Positions 43,015 through 53,365 of a DNA stretch of 64,000 nucleotides are shown here, in pieces. The DNA is taken from positions 124,001-188,000 of the forward strand of contig NZ_OY781063.1 in assembly GCF_963676285.1 (NCBI RefSeq), written 5' to 3'. Position 1 is the first letter of the stretch. Each line of letters opens with the position of its first letter. Both the position numbers and the translations under genes were made by a program. A model generated the notes under the pieces. It was not told the origin of the DNA, searched no databases, and saw only the letters and a list, made by a program, of their open reading frames with translations. Source of the stretch: an uncultured Sphaerochaeta sp. Its GTDB lineage: Bacteria; Spirochaetota; Spirochaetia; Sphaerochaetales; Sphaerochaetaceae.

Positions 43015-45114
43015 TCATCCTCCGTAGAGGAAATTCTCTACCTTGTCTGATAATCCTGAAGTCTCGCTTTCGGGGTGATAACTCTCAGGCAATGAACGAA
43101 TCATGTACATACCATAGTTCTTGCTCACTACCCTGCTGTCCAGAATGAGGACCACACCACGATCGCAGGCTGAACGCAACAACCGCCCAAATCCCTGCTT
43201 CAATTTCATGGTTGCAGACTGTAGGGCAAGTTGGTAGAACCCACTTCCCCCATTGGCATCTATTGCCTCACAACGTGCCTTGAACACCGGGTCAGATGGA
43301 ACAGTGAATGGCAACTTCACGATGATTACCATACGAAGGGTCTCCCCTGGTGCATCAACCCCTTCCCAGAATGAGGAGGTAGCGAAGAGAACACTGTCCT
43401 TCTCACTGATGAACCTGTTGAGCAGTGTATACCGGTCATACTCCCCTTGGCAGAGCAAGGTCAAACCCTCTTTCTCAAACGTTTCATTGAGTCTGTGGTG
43501 TACCTTCTTCAGCATGGAGTAGCTGGTGAACAATACCAGTACTCCTCCACCTGCTGAAAGTACCGAGGACATAATGGTATCTACAAGATATGCCTCATAT
43601 GCCTCTTCCTTATCCTTGCTGTACAAAGGAGCATCACATGGGGTTAGAAGCAACAATCGGTTTCTGTAGTCAAAGGGAGAGGAAAATGCTCCCTTGAGGA
43701 AGGGCCGTTCCTCATCATAGGGCAGTCCAACGCGGCTGGACCAAAATGCAAATTCATCATTCAGGTCGAGGGTTGCAGAAGTACATACCACGGTATCGAG
43801 TTTCTGGAACACCGCCTCTACAAGCAGAGGAGCAATGGAAAGGGGTGTTATGCATACCTGTACTTGTCGGTGGGTACCGTAGGATTCAGCATTGAACCAG
43901 TGCACCTCATCTTGCCAGAGTGTGAAATTACAGAATTTGGTCAGTACCTCACTCATCATGGCAATCCGGGTACCGCGTACCTTCAGCTCATTGATCTTGG
44001 CATCAAGTTCCTGGGGAGCCTTGTTCTGTTCTAGAAAGGTATTGATCTTCGCAGCAAGTCTCCCGCTTGCCTGGGACACACTGGAGGCCGCCTCAACAAA
44101 CTGCTGCAAACGACTTTGGTGTTCCGATTTTATCAGCACCGGCTGGTAGTCGTTCTTCTGGAAAACACCAAGCAGGTATTGGTCGAGCGTGCCCACGTTC
44201 TGGGTCAGAAGATGGATGTCATCCTGGATTCGATCGATGATATCAGCTTCGCTGCTGTATTCTCCCAATTGCTCCAAGAGACTTTTTCCCCGGAACCGCC
44301 CGGAGCGCTGGATCTTCGAGATCTGGCGCAACAATTGCTGGGAGTCATACACCTCGGTGAAGTACTCGGTTGCATTTGACTCGATATTGTGAGCCTCATC
44401 GATGATCAGGCGATTGAATGGAGGAAGAATCATCTCCTCATCATACCCTACATCACTGATGAATCGGCTCTGGGCATCAGTAAAGAGCAAATGGTGGTTG
44501 CTGATAATGATCTTCGCATCCTTCGCCTTTGCCTTTGCCTTGAAATAGAAACAGTCACGAAAGTATGCACAGGCGTGGTTCTGGCAGAGATCCCCGTCAC
44601 TGCAGATCTCCCCTTTCAGTTCTCCACTCAGTCGCCCAGGAAAGTCGGCAAACAGGCCTGTCTCGCTCTCCTTGATCCACTGCCCCACCTGATAGAGTTC
44701 ACTGGCCGGGTCTTGGGCAAGCAGGGAGGAATCGGCCTTTGCCTGCATGAAGCGGTTGATACAGAGATAGTTACCCCGGCCCACAGCAAGTGCAATCTTG
44801 CAGGACAGGCCGAGAAACTTGAACAGCATGGGAATATCCTTCTCATACAGCTGTTTCTGCAGGTTGATGGTACTGGTTGCAACCACCGTTCGCTCATCAG
44901 GGGATTGCATGGCTGCATAGAGGGCTACCGCAAGATAGGCAAAGGATTTACCGATACCGGTCCCTGCCTCTATTGCTGCTATGGCATTGCGTTCAAAGCT
45001 CTCCCTGACAAGGTCAGCCATATTGAGCTGTCCCTCGCGATACTCATAAGAAGGGAAGTTCTGCTCCAACAACCCATCCTTGTCAAAAATCTGATAGATG
45101 TCATGCTTGGTCAA
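43015..45114 (-). CDS. dinG: DinG/XPD-type iron-sulfur DNA helicase
   Basis: This superfamily 2 helicase has about 700 residues and unwinds DNA 5' to 3', acting in repair and R-loop removal. Walker A EAGTGIGKS, four cysteines for the 4Fe-4S cluster (LCINR, then ICSDGDLCQNHACAYFRDC), the DEAH box IIDEAHN, and the C-terminal motif V/VI region (GFGRLLRSACDRG) are present. The start is uncertain: TTG 45114 has AGGA about 8 nt upstream and overlaps the upstream regulator by 14 bp. A longer frame to 45204 lies inside that gene. No exonuclease domain is attached. Confidence 0.87.
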   Translation of the reverse strand: MTKHDIYQIFDKDGLLEQNFPSYEYREGQLNMADLVRESFERNAIAAIEAGTGIGKSFAYLAVALYAAMQSPDERTVVATSTINLQKQLYEKDIPMLFKFLGLSCKIALAVGRGNYLCINRFMQAKADSSLLAQDPASELYQVGQWIKESETGLFADFPGRLSGELKGEICSDGDLCQNHACAYFRDCFYFKAKAKAKDAKIIISNHHLLFTDAQSRFISDVGYDEEMILPPFNRLIIDEAHNIESNATEYFTEVYDSQQLLRQISKIQRSGRFRGKSLLEQLGEYSSEADIIDRIQDDIHLLTQNVGTLDQYLLGVFQKNDYQPVLIKSEHQSRLQQFVEAASSVSQASGRLAAKINTFLEQNKAPQELDAKINELKVRGTRIAMMSEVLTKFCNFTLWQDEVHWFNAESYGTHRQVQVCITPLSIAPLLVEAVFQKLDTVVCTSATLDLNDEFAFWSSRVGLPYDEERPFLKGAFSSPFDYRNRLLLLTPCDAPLYSKDKEEAYEAYLVDTIMSSVLSAGGGVLVLFTSYSMLKKVHHRLNETFEKEGLTLLCQGEYDRYTLLNRFISEKDSVLFATSSFWEGVDAPGETLRMVIIVKLPFTVPSDPVFKARCEAIDANGGSGFYQLALQSATMKLKQGFGRLLRSACDRGVVLILDSRVVSKNYGMYMIRSLPESYHPESETSGLSDKVENFLYGG

Positions 45115-46462
45115 TGTGATATTCCTGTACTTTCCTATGCAAGGTTTTCCTTCCAATACCCAAGACCTCTGCTGCCTTGGTTTTGTTCCCTCCACACTGT
45201 GCAAGGGTGCTGATAATCAACTGCTTTTCCGCCTCAGCCAAGGTTATGCCGACATCGAGGGAGAGATTCTGTGAATTCTCCGCCTTGGTGACACTTGGAG
45301 GTAGGTCATCATACTCAATGACCGATCCACGGGCAAGCACAACGGCGCTCTCTATGCAATTTCTGAGTTCCCGGATATTCCCCGGCCAGTCGTAACTGAG
45401 CAAGGCGCGTTTTGCCTGAGGGGAAAACCCTTCAATACTACGGTTGTTCTCCTTGCTGAATAACGTAAGGAATGAGGTCATCAGGAGTGGAATATCATCT
45501 TTCCGTTCCCTAAGTGGAGGAACCTCTAGATGAACGACATTAAGTCTGTAGTATAGATCCTCACGGAAATTGCCTTTCTCAATCTCCTTGAGCAGGTCTC
45601 TGTTGGTTGCGCACACGATACGGACATCGACAGAAATGGGTTTCTCTCCACCTACCCGCTCAAACTGCTTCTCCTGCAACACCCTCAGTAGTTTCACCTG
45701 GGTGGCTGCATCAATCTCCCCGATTTCATCGAGGAAGATTGTTCCCCCATCAGCTAGTTCGAACCGTCCACGTTTCTCTTTCACCGCCCCGGTAAAGGAT
45801 CCCTTCTCGTGTCCAAACAACTCACTCTCCAGCAAGCTCGAAGTCAAGGCAGCACAGTGCACTTTCACCAAGGGTCCCTTGCTTCTATTGCTCAGTTCAT
45901 GGATTGCATCGGCAACAAGCTCCTTGCCTACACCACTCTCCCCGGTGACCAGCACCGAGGCTTTTGTTGGTGCAACCTGGCTTACAATGTCCATCAACTC
46001 CACCATTTTCTGGCTCTTTCCGATGATTCGGTCATACCGATTACGAGCCTTGAGCTGGGCAACTTCCTCTTTCAGTCTCTCATGTTCTACATAGAGATCA
46101 TTATTGGAGAGTGCTTTCTTAACCACCAGGGTCAAGCGGTCAAGGTCCACTGGCTTGGTGAAGAAATCGATTGCTCCCGAGCGCATTGCCTCCACTGCGG
46201 TCTCAATGGTCCCATGCCCGGTGAGTACAATAACCGGCATGCGGGGATATGCACTGTTGATCTTCTTCAGCAATTCCTCTCCACTCATATTCGGCATTCT
46301 CAAGTCAGTGATGACAAGATCAACCGACTGCTTGTTCACCATATCCCAGGCTACCTTTCCATCCTCTGCCTCAAGGGTTTCAAAACCTTCAAGCTCCATG
46401 GCCAAGGCTAGGCCGTTTCTGATATTTCTCTCATCATCACAAATCAGGATGTTACGACTCAT
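45101..46462 (-). CDS. NtrC-family sigma-54-dependent response regulator
   Basis: The activator has 453 residues. The receiver domain (1-120) has the phosphorylated D53 in LVITDLRMP. The AAA+ domain has Walker A GESGVGKE (173-180), the sigma-54-contacting GSFTGA loop (221-226) and FLDEIGE Walker B. A Fis-type helix-turn-helix ends it (ALAQCGGNKTKAAEVLGIGRKTLHRK, about 415-445). It overlaps the kinase gene by 11 bp, so they form a pair. It is a plausible activator of the -24/-12 promoter of the sigma factor gene 3.3 kb away; that link is inference. Confidence 0.94.
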   Translation of the reverse strand: MSRNILICDDERNIRNGLALAMELEGFETLEAEDGKVAWDMVNKQSVDLVITDLRMPNMSGEELLKKINSAYPRMPVIVLTGHGTIETAVEAMRSGAIDFFTKPVDLDRLTLVVKKALSNNDLYVEHERLKEEVAQLKARNRYDRIIGKSQKMVELMDIVSQVAPTKASVLVTGESGVGKELVADAIHELSNRSKGPLVKVHCAALTSSLLESELFGHEKGSFTGAVKEKRGRFELADGGTIFLDEIGEIDAATQVKLLRVLQEKQFERVGGEKPISVDVRIVCATNRDLLKEIEKGNFREDLYYRLNVVHLEVPPLRERKDDIPLLMTSFLTLFSKENNRSIEGFSPQAKRALLSYDWPGNIRELRNCIESAVVLARGSVIEYDDLPPSVTKAENSQNLSLDVGITLAEAEKQLIISTLAQCGGNKTKAAEVLGIGRKTLHRKVQEYHIDQA

Positions 46463-47645
46463 AGTGCACCTCCGCTACCGTATCCCACTTCAGTGCAAGC
46501 CGTTCACTCTTGGGAACCGGGAATGTAAGGGTAAAAACAGTTCCCTCTCCAAGTTTGCTCTGCACCGTAATATCTCCCTTGTGTTCTTTCAAAATCTTGT
46601 AGACCACAGTCAGGCCAAGCCCCGTACCGGTAGCCTTGGTCGTGAAGTAGGGTTCAAATATCTTCTGTTGCGTCTCCTCATCCATACCAATACCGGTATC
46701 CTGGATCTTCAACACCACATGGTCCCCATCAAGCCTGGTCTGGAGAATGAGTTTACCCCCACCCTCCATGGCATTCATAGCATTCTTTATCAGGTTGAGT
46801 ACTGCCTGCTTGAGGAGATGTTCATCATATTCCAATCGGGGAAGTGAAGACGCAAAGTCCTTGATCAGATGAACGCTATGCTCTTCCAGTTCCGGCTCCA
46901 CAAACGAGCAGATATCCTCCAATGTCTTGGTCATCTGAGCAAGGCGCAGGCGTGTATCCATGGGCCGTACCGCAAAAAGAAAATCCACCACAATACCATT
47001 AAGGCGGCTGATTTCCTCTTCCAGGACAGAAAGATACCGCTCTGCATCACCAAGGGTAAGTGACTCCTTCCTTTCAAATGCTTTTTTCAGGAGTTGCAAA
47101 TGAATCCCCATAGCTGCAAGCGGGTTCTTGATCTCATGGGCTACCCCTGCGGCCATAGTGGTCATCGATGCAAGGTTCTCACTCCTGCGAAGTCTGGCTT
47201 CATTTGCATTATGCTCCGTGACATCACTCAACATGATCACAAAGGAAGACCTCATTCTCTCCGAGCTATTCAAGTAGGAATAGACCGTCACAGCGATGGT
47301 CTGCATCTTGGTTCCTTTCTGGAACGTGAACTCGTTTTCTTCATCCTGATGCTTTCCCTTGAGTGCCAGCATAATATAGTGAAGGACATGTTCATCCTCA
47401 ATGACCCTGGAAAGGGCCATCCCTTCATAATTTCGCATTCTTGCCATGGGAATAAGGGTACGGCATCTGCTGTTTGCATAGTGAACAATCTTTCTCTCGT
47501 CGGTCAGGATTACCCCATCCTGGATTGACTCAAGCACACTCTCCAGCATCTCAAGATCACTGGATTGGCTCTTGAGGATCTCCACTATCTGATTGGAATC
47601 AAGTTGGTCAATCTTCTGGATTGCCCTTTGGACAAAGTTTTTCAT
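46452..47645 (-). CDS. NtrB-type sensor histidine kinase
   Basis: The kinase has 397 residues. There are no membrane segments, so it senses cytoplasmic signals. A PAS domain is at about 35-150 (ESIQDGVILTDERKIVHYAN), the phospho-accepting H170 is in AAGVAHEIKNPLAAMG, and the ATPase domain has LNLIKNAMNAMEGG, IQDTGIGMDEE and GTGLGLTVVY. It pairs with the overlapping NtrC-type regulator. The start is coupled to holB by a 4-bp overlap. Confidence 0.94.
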   Translation of the reverse strand: MKNFVQRAIQKIDQLDSNQIVEILKSQSSDLEMLESVLESIQDGVILTDERKIVHYANSRCRTLIPMARMRNYEGMALSRVIEDEHVLHYIMLALKGKHQDEENEFTFQKGTKMQTIAVTVYSYLNSSERMRSSFVIMLSDVTEHNANEARLRRSENLASMTTMAAGVAHEIKNPLAAMGIHLQLLKKAFERKESLTLGDAERYLSVLEEEISRLNGIVVDFLFAVRPMDTRLRLAQMTKTLEDICSFVEPELEEHSVHLIKDFASSLPRLEYDEHLLKQAVLNLIKNAMNAMEGGGKLILQTRLDGDHVVLKIQDTGIGMDEETQQKIFEPYFTTKATGTGLGLTVVYKILKEHKGDITVQSKLGEGTVFTLTFPVPKSERLALKWDTVAEVHYES

Positions 47646-48814
47646 GCTTCCTCCATCATTTGATAATACAGGGATTCAAGCATCAGACGGTTGTTCTGGT
47701 TGTAGAGCTGCGCCCTATTGTAGGTGGTATTGACTAGTGAAGAGAGTGTAATCAGTGACCTGGAAGGCATCACCCGCCTGAGCGATTCAAGCATTGCCTT
47801 CAATACAAACTCATACCCTTGCATATCATCGATTTCCTTAAACAGTGAGGCAATCTCACTGCTCTGCAGGTATCGTTGCTCCTGTATTGAAGCAACGAGA
47901 AGCTCTGCAATCTGCCTGGCACGGACGAGATCCATACCACCACCTTCAAGGAAGAATGACTCCAGGGAGTCATACTGTTTGTCGTGAAGATAGAATGGTT
48001 GGAGGTACTTATCCACCGCCTCCTGAGAGAGCGGAGGAAATGCGTACCTGCGAACCCTGGAAAGGATTGTCTGCATAATCCGGTTTGGATACTCACTGAT
48101 CAAGAAGAAGTAGGTATCCTTCGCTGGCTCTTCAAGCATCTTCAGCAAGCTGTTACGCGCAGAGCTGTTTGTCATCTCCATCGCCTCCAGTATGATGAAT
48201 CGCTTCCCATCCCCCATGCTGGTCTGGCCACTCCAATGTTCCAGTGCCCGCACCTGGGAGATGGTCACCGTGGAATTCTTCTTGGCTGCAGTGAAGAGTC
48301 CTTTCAGTGCACTTCGCATCTCCTTTGCTGCTTTCTTGGCCTGGGTGGCATTCCCTATCTCCATCCGTGCAAAATCCACCAGAAGGTCATTGACCTGACC
48401 TGCAAGGGCCGCAGTTGCATTCTGACTCTGTGTCTGTGAACCAGCGAGCAAGGCCGGATGATACTGCAACAACATCCGCCGGATACTCTGTATGACGAAT
48501 TGCCTGGAAAAATCATTAAAAAGCCTTTCAAAGGTGGAAAGACTCGTCTCGATGACGCTTCTGTGGTCCCTCTGACTGATGATAACTACATTTGAGACGG
48601 TGAGATTTCTGAATTTCCGACAACTTTCACAAATACAATGATCATCTCCCCCTTGATTACAGGAGAGCACCCTTGCCGTCTCAAGGGCAAAACTCATTCT
48701 GAGGCTGTACCGTCTTCCCCCAAACAGGTTTACCTGACTCAGCGTACCAGAGGTTATCTGGTCCTGTAGTTGCTCAGCTACTCCCCTCTGGTATTCCTTC
48801 AAGGCTTCAAACAT
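47642..48814 (-). CDS. holB: DNA polymerase III delta'-like subunit
   Basis: The clamp-loader subunit has 390 residues. The AAA+ fold carries a four-cysteine zinc module (CNQGGDDHCICESC) and the helix-rich segment ITISQ-like VRALEHWSGQ, then KRFIILEAMEMTNSSARNSLLKMLEEP, cited as about residues 205-240, and ILSRVRRYAFPPLS. The P-loop position reads GGRRYSLRMS rather than GKT, normal for non-hydrolysing delta'. It contains an insertion (about 105-185) with low-complexity polar residues. It overlaps cvpA by 8 bp. Confidence 0.85.
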   Translation of the reverse strand: MFEALKEYQRGVAEQLQDQITSGTLSQVNLFGGRRYSLRMSFALETARVLSCNQGGDDHCICESCRKFRNLTVSNVVIISQRDHRSVIETSLSTFERLFNDFSRQFVIQSIRRMLLQYHPALLAGSQTQSQNATAALAGQVNDLLVDFARMEIGNATQAKKAAKEMRSALKGLFTAAKKNSTVTISQVRALEHWSGQTSMGDGKRFIILEAMEMTNSSARNSLLKMLEEPAKDTYFFLISEYPNRIMQTILSRVRRYAFPPLSQEAVDKYLQPFYLHDKQYDSLESFFLEGGGMDLVRARQIAELLVASIQEQRYLQSSEIASLFKEIDDMQGYEFVLKAMLESLRRVMPSRSLITLSSLVNTTYNRAQLYNQNNRLMLESLYYQMMEEA

Positions 48815-49334
48815 TAGGGGCCTGCACTGTTGACGCGAACCAGTTAACGGTCTCTGGAACCAACGGTCTCACTACATTTAGGGTGAATTGGCTTTTATTG
48901 AATACAGCAGAAAGGTCGAAGACTGTCTGGAGTTCCAATACATAGATAACCAAGGCGCACACGATACCCACTTCAAGGACTCCCCACAGAAAACCAAGCA
49001 GGCCATTGACCGAACGGAGGCCGGTTGCATTCAGTGCTGTTTCCAAGAGATTTCCCACAAACCGCATCAGCGCATAGCCAATCAAGAACAGGATCACAAA
49101 ACCGATAAGACTTGCAAGCAGACTGGGAAGTGCGAATGATTGAACCAACAGTTCAGCGATCAGCTTGGTGAACATCAGAGCGGAGAAAAACCCGACGATA
49201 TAGCCACTGCGATGGCTGAATGCATCAGCAAATCCACTAAGGGTGTCGGCGATTCCTCCAATGATTGCAAGCGAGAATACGATGATATCGATTGAATTGA
49301 AATATACAGAACCTATGGTCAAACCCCACTGCAT
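48807..49334 (-). CDS. CvpA family membrane protein
   Basis: The inner-membrane protein has 175 residues and about four hydrophobic segments. The N-terminal NSIDIIVFSLAIIGGIADTLSGFADAFSHR region and RSGYIVGFFSALM match CvpA. The family has been linked to colicin V production and purine synthesis regulation, but its molecular task is unclear. It overlaps murG by 16 bp upstream and holB by 8 bp downstream, within the six-gene unit. Confidence 0.85.
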   Translation of the reverse strand: MQWGLTIGSVYFNSIDIIVFSLAIIGGIADTLSGFADAFSHRSGYIVGFFSALMFTKLIAELLVQSFALPSLLASLIGFVILFLIGYALMRFVGNLLETALNATGLRSVNGLLGFLWGVLEVGIVCALVIYVLELQTVFDLSAVFNKSQFTLNVVRPLVPETVNWFASTVQAPNV

Positions 49335-50407
49335 GTTGACTCCTTCACTGTTTTCAGCACAGTTGCTATATGTTGTGCACTTGTTTTATGAGCAAGCTTT
49401 CCCAGATTGTCACGCAACCTCGATTGAAGCTTCTCGTCAGTAACCAAGGAAGATACACCTTCCAGAAATTGCTTCACATCCAAGGTGTCTGGATAGAGCA
49501 CTGTTGCCGCTCCCTTCTGCTCAAACAGCCGAGCGTTGTCTATCTGGTCACCTCTGCTTGATGCCCCACCCAAGGGTATGAGAAGAGAAGGACACCCAAA
49601 CAACGCAATTTCAGCCAAGGTATTCGCCCCTGCTCGGCTGACTACCACCGTGGCATGTTTCAACAGGAGGGGCAACGCCTCATCAATGAACGGCACCTCC
49701 TGATAGTGGTCATGTACTATGTGCTGTATACCCTTTGCCCCGCACTGATGATAGACATACCCCATCTTTGTGAGTGAATCAAGAGAATCTCTCACCAATT
49801 GATTAATTTGTGCTGAACCACTGCTGCCACCCAGTACAAGAATCAAGGGTTCCGCTGGTTCCAGAAATGCTGGCCTTTGCAATCCATTTTGTTTTGATGC
49901 GAGCACGAGAGATCGACGTACCGGGTTGCCGGTGACCACCAGCTCATGCTTCTTCAGTGATGTGAATCCCTCGGGAAAAGGAACACAGATACGTGTTGAA
50001 AACCTTGCATTTATTCTGGTCGCAAGACCGGGGGTTGCATCGCTCTCATGACTTACCACCGGGATACGCAAGACTGCCGCCGCCAAGACCGGGGGGACCG
50101 AAACAAACCCACCCTTGGAGAAGAGTACCTCAGGTCTCTGGTCTCTCAGGATACGAAGTGCCTGGAAGAATGCAATACAAATATTGCCGATGTCGAGAAA
50201 GTTCCTGAAGGACCAGTAGCGACGAAGTTTTCCCCATCGTATCGCAAAAAATGGAATGCCATAGCGCCCAACAGCCTCCTTCTCGGAGGCTTCTTCACGC
50301 CCTATCCAAAAACAGCGGTAGTCCGGCAAAAGAGCCAACTCCTCATGGACAGCCAATGCTGGAAAAACGTGTCCGAGGGTTCCTCCCCCTGTGTAACAGA
50401 CTACCAT
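49319..50407 (-). CDS. murG: UDP-GlcNAc transferase MurG (lipid II synthesis)
   Basis: MurG adds N-acetylglucosamine to lipid I to make lipid II at the inner face of the membrane. The 362 residues hold the N-terminal glycine loop GGGTLGHVFP (family GGTGGHxxP), SKGGFVSVP, the HES-D variant of the HEQN motif, LGGSSGSAQIN and SRAGANTLAE. ATG 50407 is chosen because the fold begins at MVVCYTGGG; the upstream 31 codons are not family-like. A clear ribosome site is lacking. It starts the six-gene unit and diverges from secA. Its presence shows that peptidoglycan precursors are made. Confidence 0.92.
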   Translation of the reverse strand: MVVCYTGGGTLGHVFPALAVHEELALLPDYRCFWIGREEASEKEAVGRYGIPFFAIRWGKLRRYWSFRNFLDIGNICIAFFQALRILRDQRPEVLFSKGGFVSVPPVLAAAVLRIPVVSHESDATPGLATRINARFSTRICVPFPEGFTSLKKHELVVTGNPVRRSLVLASKQNGLQRPAFLEPAEPLILVLGGSSGSAQINQLVRDSLDSLTKMGYVYHQCGAKGIQHIVHDHYQEVPFIDEALPLLLKHATVVVSRAGANTLAEIALFGCPSLLIPLGGASSRGDQIDNARLFEQKGAATVLYPDTLDVKQFLEGVSSLVTDEKLQSRLRDNLGKLAHKTSAQHIATVLKTVKESTCSGV

Positions 50408-50449
50408 GGCATCACTATAGCACAATGAAAGCAGTTGCTCCAGCACAAT

Positions 50450-50479
50450 TGTATCACTTTGATACACCATGGGTATAAT
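50450..50479 (+). promoter_or_regulatory. secA promoter region with a palindromic operator
   Basis: TGTATCACTTTGATACA (50450-50466) is a perfect 7-bp inverted repeat with a 3-bp centre. It ends 7 bp before a perfect TATAAT (50474-50479). A TTGTAT at 50449-50454 could be the -35 box at a long 19-bp spacing. A regulator bound here could affect secA and possibly murG on the other side. Confidence 0.55.
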
Positions 50480-50581
50480 TGTCCCATCTTTTCCAGACAC
50501 TTATACTTTTCTTGCAACTCCAGTATGAGTATACTTACAAGAAGGGGCCAAGCCCCTATATTTGCAACAAGAGAGAAATTC

Positions 50582-53347
50582 ATGGGCACCTCACTATTTA
50601 CAAAACTGTTCGGAACCAAACAAGATAAGGACCTCAAATCCCTCAAGCCACTCGTAGAGCTGGTCAACAAGGAATCAGCCTGGGCAGAGAGCCTCAGTGC
50701 TGAAGAGGTGCGCCAGCAAACCCAAAGATTCAAGGATCAGGTGGCACAAGGGACAAGCCTTGATTCCCTCTTACCCAAGGCCTTTGCCTTGGCACGAGAA
50801 GCCGCAAGCCGTGTATTGGGTGAACGACACTACGATGTACAGATTATGGGAGCGGCTGTGCTGCATCAGGGAAAGATCCTGGAAATGAAAACCGGTGAAG
50901 GAAAGACCCTTACCTGTGTTCCAGCCGCATATTTGAATGCGCTTACAGGAAAGGGCGTCCACGTAGTCACCGTCAACGACTATCTCGCCGGTCGTGATGC
51001 CTCCTGGATGGGTCCTGTGTATGAATACCTAGGACTTTCTGTGGGTGTCATCCTCTCATCCATGGACAATGAGGCAAAACGGAGTTCCTATTCCAAGGAT
51101 GTTACATACGGTACGAACAATGAGTTTGGGTTTGACTATCTCAGGGATAACATGAAGTGGTCTGAGCAGGAAAAGATACAGCCAAAACACCACTACTGTA
51201 TCATCGATGAGATTGACTCAATCCTTATTGATGAGGCAAGGACCCCCTTGATCATCAGCGGACAGAGTGAGGATGACTCTGCACAGGTACTGGGAGCAGC
51301 AAAGATAGCACCTCTGCTCACTGAGTGTGAAAAGAATCCTGATACCGGTGATTACTATGAACCCGACCCACTTGCACGTTTCGACCGCAAGGCTCCCGTA
51401 TTCGAGGAACATGGGGACTACAAGCTGGACGAGAAGCAAAAGCGGGTTTCTTTCACCAACCAAGGAATGAACCATATTGAGGAATTACTGAATAAGTATC
51501 ATATCATCAACGGTTCACTCTATGAGGATGAGAACTTCGAGTATGTACACTATGTCACCCAGGCAGTAAAGGCACTTAGGCTCTATACCGCCGATGTAGA
51601 CTACGTGGTCGTAGAGGGACAGGTACAGATTGTTGATGAATTCACCGGCCGTATACTCCATGGCAGGCGCTACAGTGAGGGGCTCCATCAGGCAATTGAG
51701 GCAAAGGAAAAAATCAAGATCCTTGGACAGAACAAGACTCTCGCCACAATCACCTACCAGAACTTCTTCAGGATGTACGACAAGATCAGCGGCATGACCG
51801 GTACCGCAGATACCGAAGCTCCTGAGTTCCTCAAGATCTACGGCCTCGATGTTGTGGTTATCCCCACCAACAAGCCGATCGTCAGAAAAGATTATCCGGA
51901 CTTGGTCTATTATAATGAAGAGTTCAAGTTCAAGGCCATCTGTGAGGAGATACAGAAGGTACATAGTACTGGACAGCCGATTCTGGTCGGTACCATCAGC
52001 ATTGAGAAAAGCGAGTTGCTCTCAGTCCTGCTTCGCAGGATGGGCGTAAAGCATGAGGTACTCAATGCCAAGAACCATGCACGAGAGGCATTGATCATCG
52101 AGAATGCTGGTGCCAAAGGTGCGGTTACCATTGCCACAAACATGGCAGGACGTGGAACCGATATCAAGCTTGGTGGCAGCCTTGATGGTAGAGCAAGAGC
52201 CATCTGTGGTGCTGATGCTACTGCAGAGGAGCTTACTGAGGCAATCAAGAAAGTATATCCCGCATGGAAGCATGATTATGAAGAGGTAAAGGAGCTCGGT
52301 GGACTCTATATCCTTGGCACTGAAAGACATGAATCCAGACGTATCGACAATCAGCTACGTGGTCGAAGTGGCCGTCAGGGTGACCCTGGTGCCAGCCGGT
52401 TCTTTGTCTCCCTGGATGATCCCCTGATGCGCCTGTTCGCCTCTGAAAACCTGAAGACCATGCTCGGCAAGATCGGCATGCAAGATGGGGAGCCCATTGA
52501 ACACCGTATGCTGAGCAATGCAATCGAGAAAGCCCAGAAACGTGTAGAGGATCGCAACTTCGAAATCAGGAAACACCTTCTTGATTATGATGATGTGCTC
52601 AATGAACAGAGAAACTATCTCTATGATGAGCGCGATGCAATCCTTCGTGATGAGCACCTCCTTGAACGTGTCAGAGGCATTTGTCACGATATCAGCGATG
52701 ATATAGTTGACCAGGTATTCTCCGATGGCAAGGAGGACAAGAAAGGAATCAAGCTGCTTGAGGAGATGCTCACCACATTTCACCTTGAGATCCCTCCCCT
52801 TCCCGAGCAAGCTTCTGCAGATGAGTACAAACAACAACTGCGGCAGTATATCGACAAGGAGATTGATGACAAGGTTGCCCTCACTGGTGAGAAACCATTC
52901 AACGATTTCCTCCGTTTCAACTACCTCCGTCAGATCGATCTCAGATGGCAGGACCACCTCACCGCTCTTGAGGATCTTCGTGATGCAGTGGGCTTGAGAA
53001 GCTATGCACAACGTAATCCGTTGGTTGAGTACAAGGTGGAAGGATTTGAGATCTTTACCGAGATGCTTGAAGGAATCAAGGTTTTCATGGCACAAACCCT
53101 GGTAAGGGTGAAGATTACCAAACCGGAACAGCAGTACCGACAGAAAGCCAAGGAAGCCAAGACGGTGGAGAGTCACCAGGCACAAGGAGCTTTCAGTAGT
53201 GCAAGCCAAGGTCCCAGACGAGTACAAGGTGGAGGGGACACAGCACCTGTTACGGTAAGAAGGCAGACCCCAAAGGTGGGAAGGAATGATCCATGCCCAT
53301 GTGGGAGCGGTAAGAAATACAAGCATTGCTGCGGAAAGAATACTTGA
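50582..53347 (+). CDS. secA: Preprotein translocase ATPase SecA
   Basis: SecA drives export of unfolded preproteins through SecYEG. The 921 residues include Walker [12 protein letters not shown] (about 101-111), the DEAD-like [15 protein letters not shown], the [12 protein letters not shown] motif, the [11 protein letters not shown] motif VI and the C-terminal zinc module [20 protein letters not shown] 50582 is chosen from the family start [17 protein letters not shown]; a weak GAGAG lies about 8 nt upstream. It is monocistronic with a terminator after it. Confidence 0.97.
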   Translation: MGTSLFTKLFGTKQDKDLKSLKPLVELVNKESAWAESLSAEEVRQQTQRFKDQVAQGTSLDSLLPKAFALAREAASRVLGERHYDVQIMGAAVLHQGKILEMKTGEGKTLTCVPAAYLNALTGKGVHVVTVNDYLAGRDASWMGPVYEYLGLSVGVILSSMDNEAKRSSYSKDVTYGTNNEFGFDYLRDNMKWSEQEKIQPKHHYCIIDEIDSILIDEARTPLIISGQSEDDSAQVLGAAKIAPLLTECEKNPDTGDYYEPDPLARFDRKAPVFEEHGDYKLDEKQKRVSFTNQGMNHIEELLNKYHIINGSLYEDENFEYVHYVTQAVKALRLYTADVDYVVVEGQVQIVDEFTGRILHGRRYSEGLHQAIEAKEKIKILGQNKTLATITYQNFFRMYDKISGMTGTADTEAPEFLKIYGLDVVVIPTNKPIVRKDYPDLVYYNEEFKFKAICEEIQKVHSTGQPILVGTISIEKSELLSVLLRRMGVKHEVLNAKNHAREALIIENAGAKGAVTIATNMAGRGTDIKLGGSLDGRARAICGADATAEELTEAIKKVYPAWKHDYEEVKELGGLYILGTERHESRRIDNQLRGRSGRQGDPGASRFFVSLDDPLMRLFASENLKTMLGKIGMQDGEPIEHRMLSNAIEKAQKRVEDRNFEIRKHLLDYDDVLNEQRNYLYDERDAILRDEHLLERVRGICHDISDDIVDQVFSDGKEDKKGIKLLEEMLTTFHLEIPPLPEQASADEYKQQLRQYIDKEIDDKVALTGEKPFNDFLRFNYLRQIDLRWQDHLTALEDLRDAVGLRSYAQRNPLVEYKVEGFEIFTEMLEGIKVFMAQTLVRVKITKPEQQYRQKAKEAKTVESHQAQGAFSSASQGPRRVQGGGDTAPVTVRRQTPKVGRNDPCPCGSGKKYKHCCGKNT

Positions 53348-53365
53348 GGATTTGCCCAAACATGA

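Noticed and set aside
49319..50500. Longer murG starting at 50500
   Set aside because: The extra residues precede the conserved glycine loop without family similarity and would overlap the secA promoter region.
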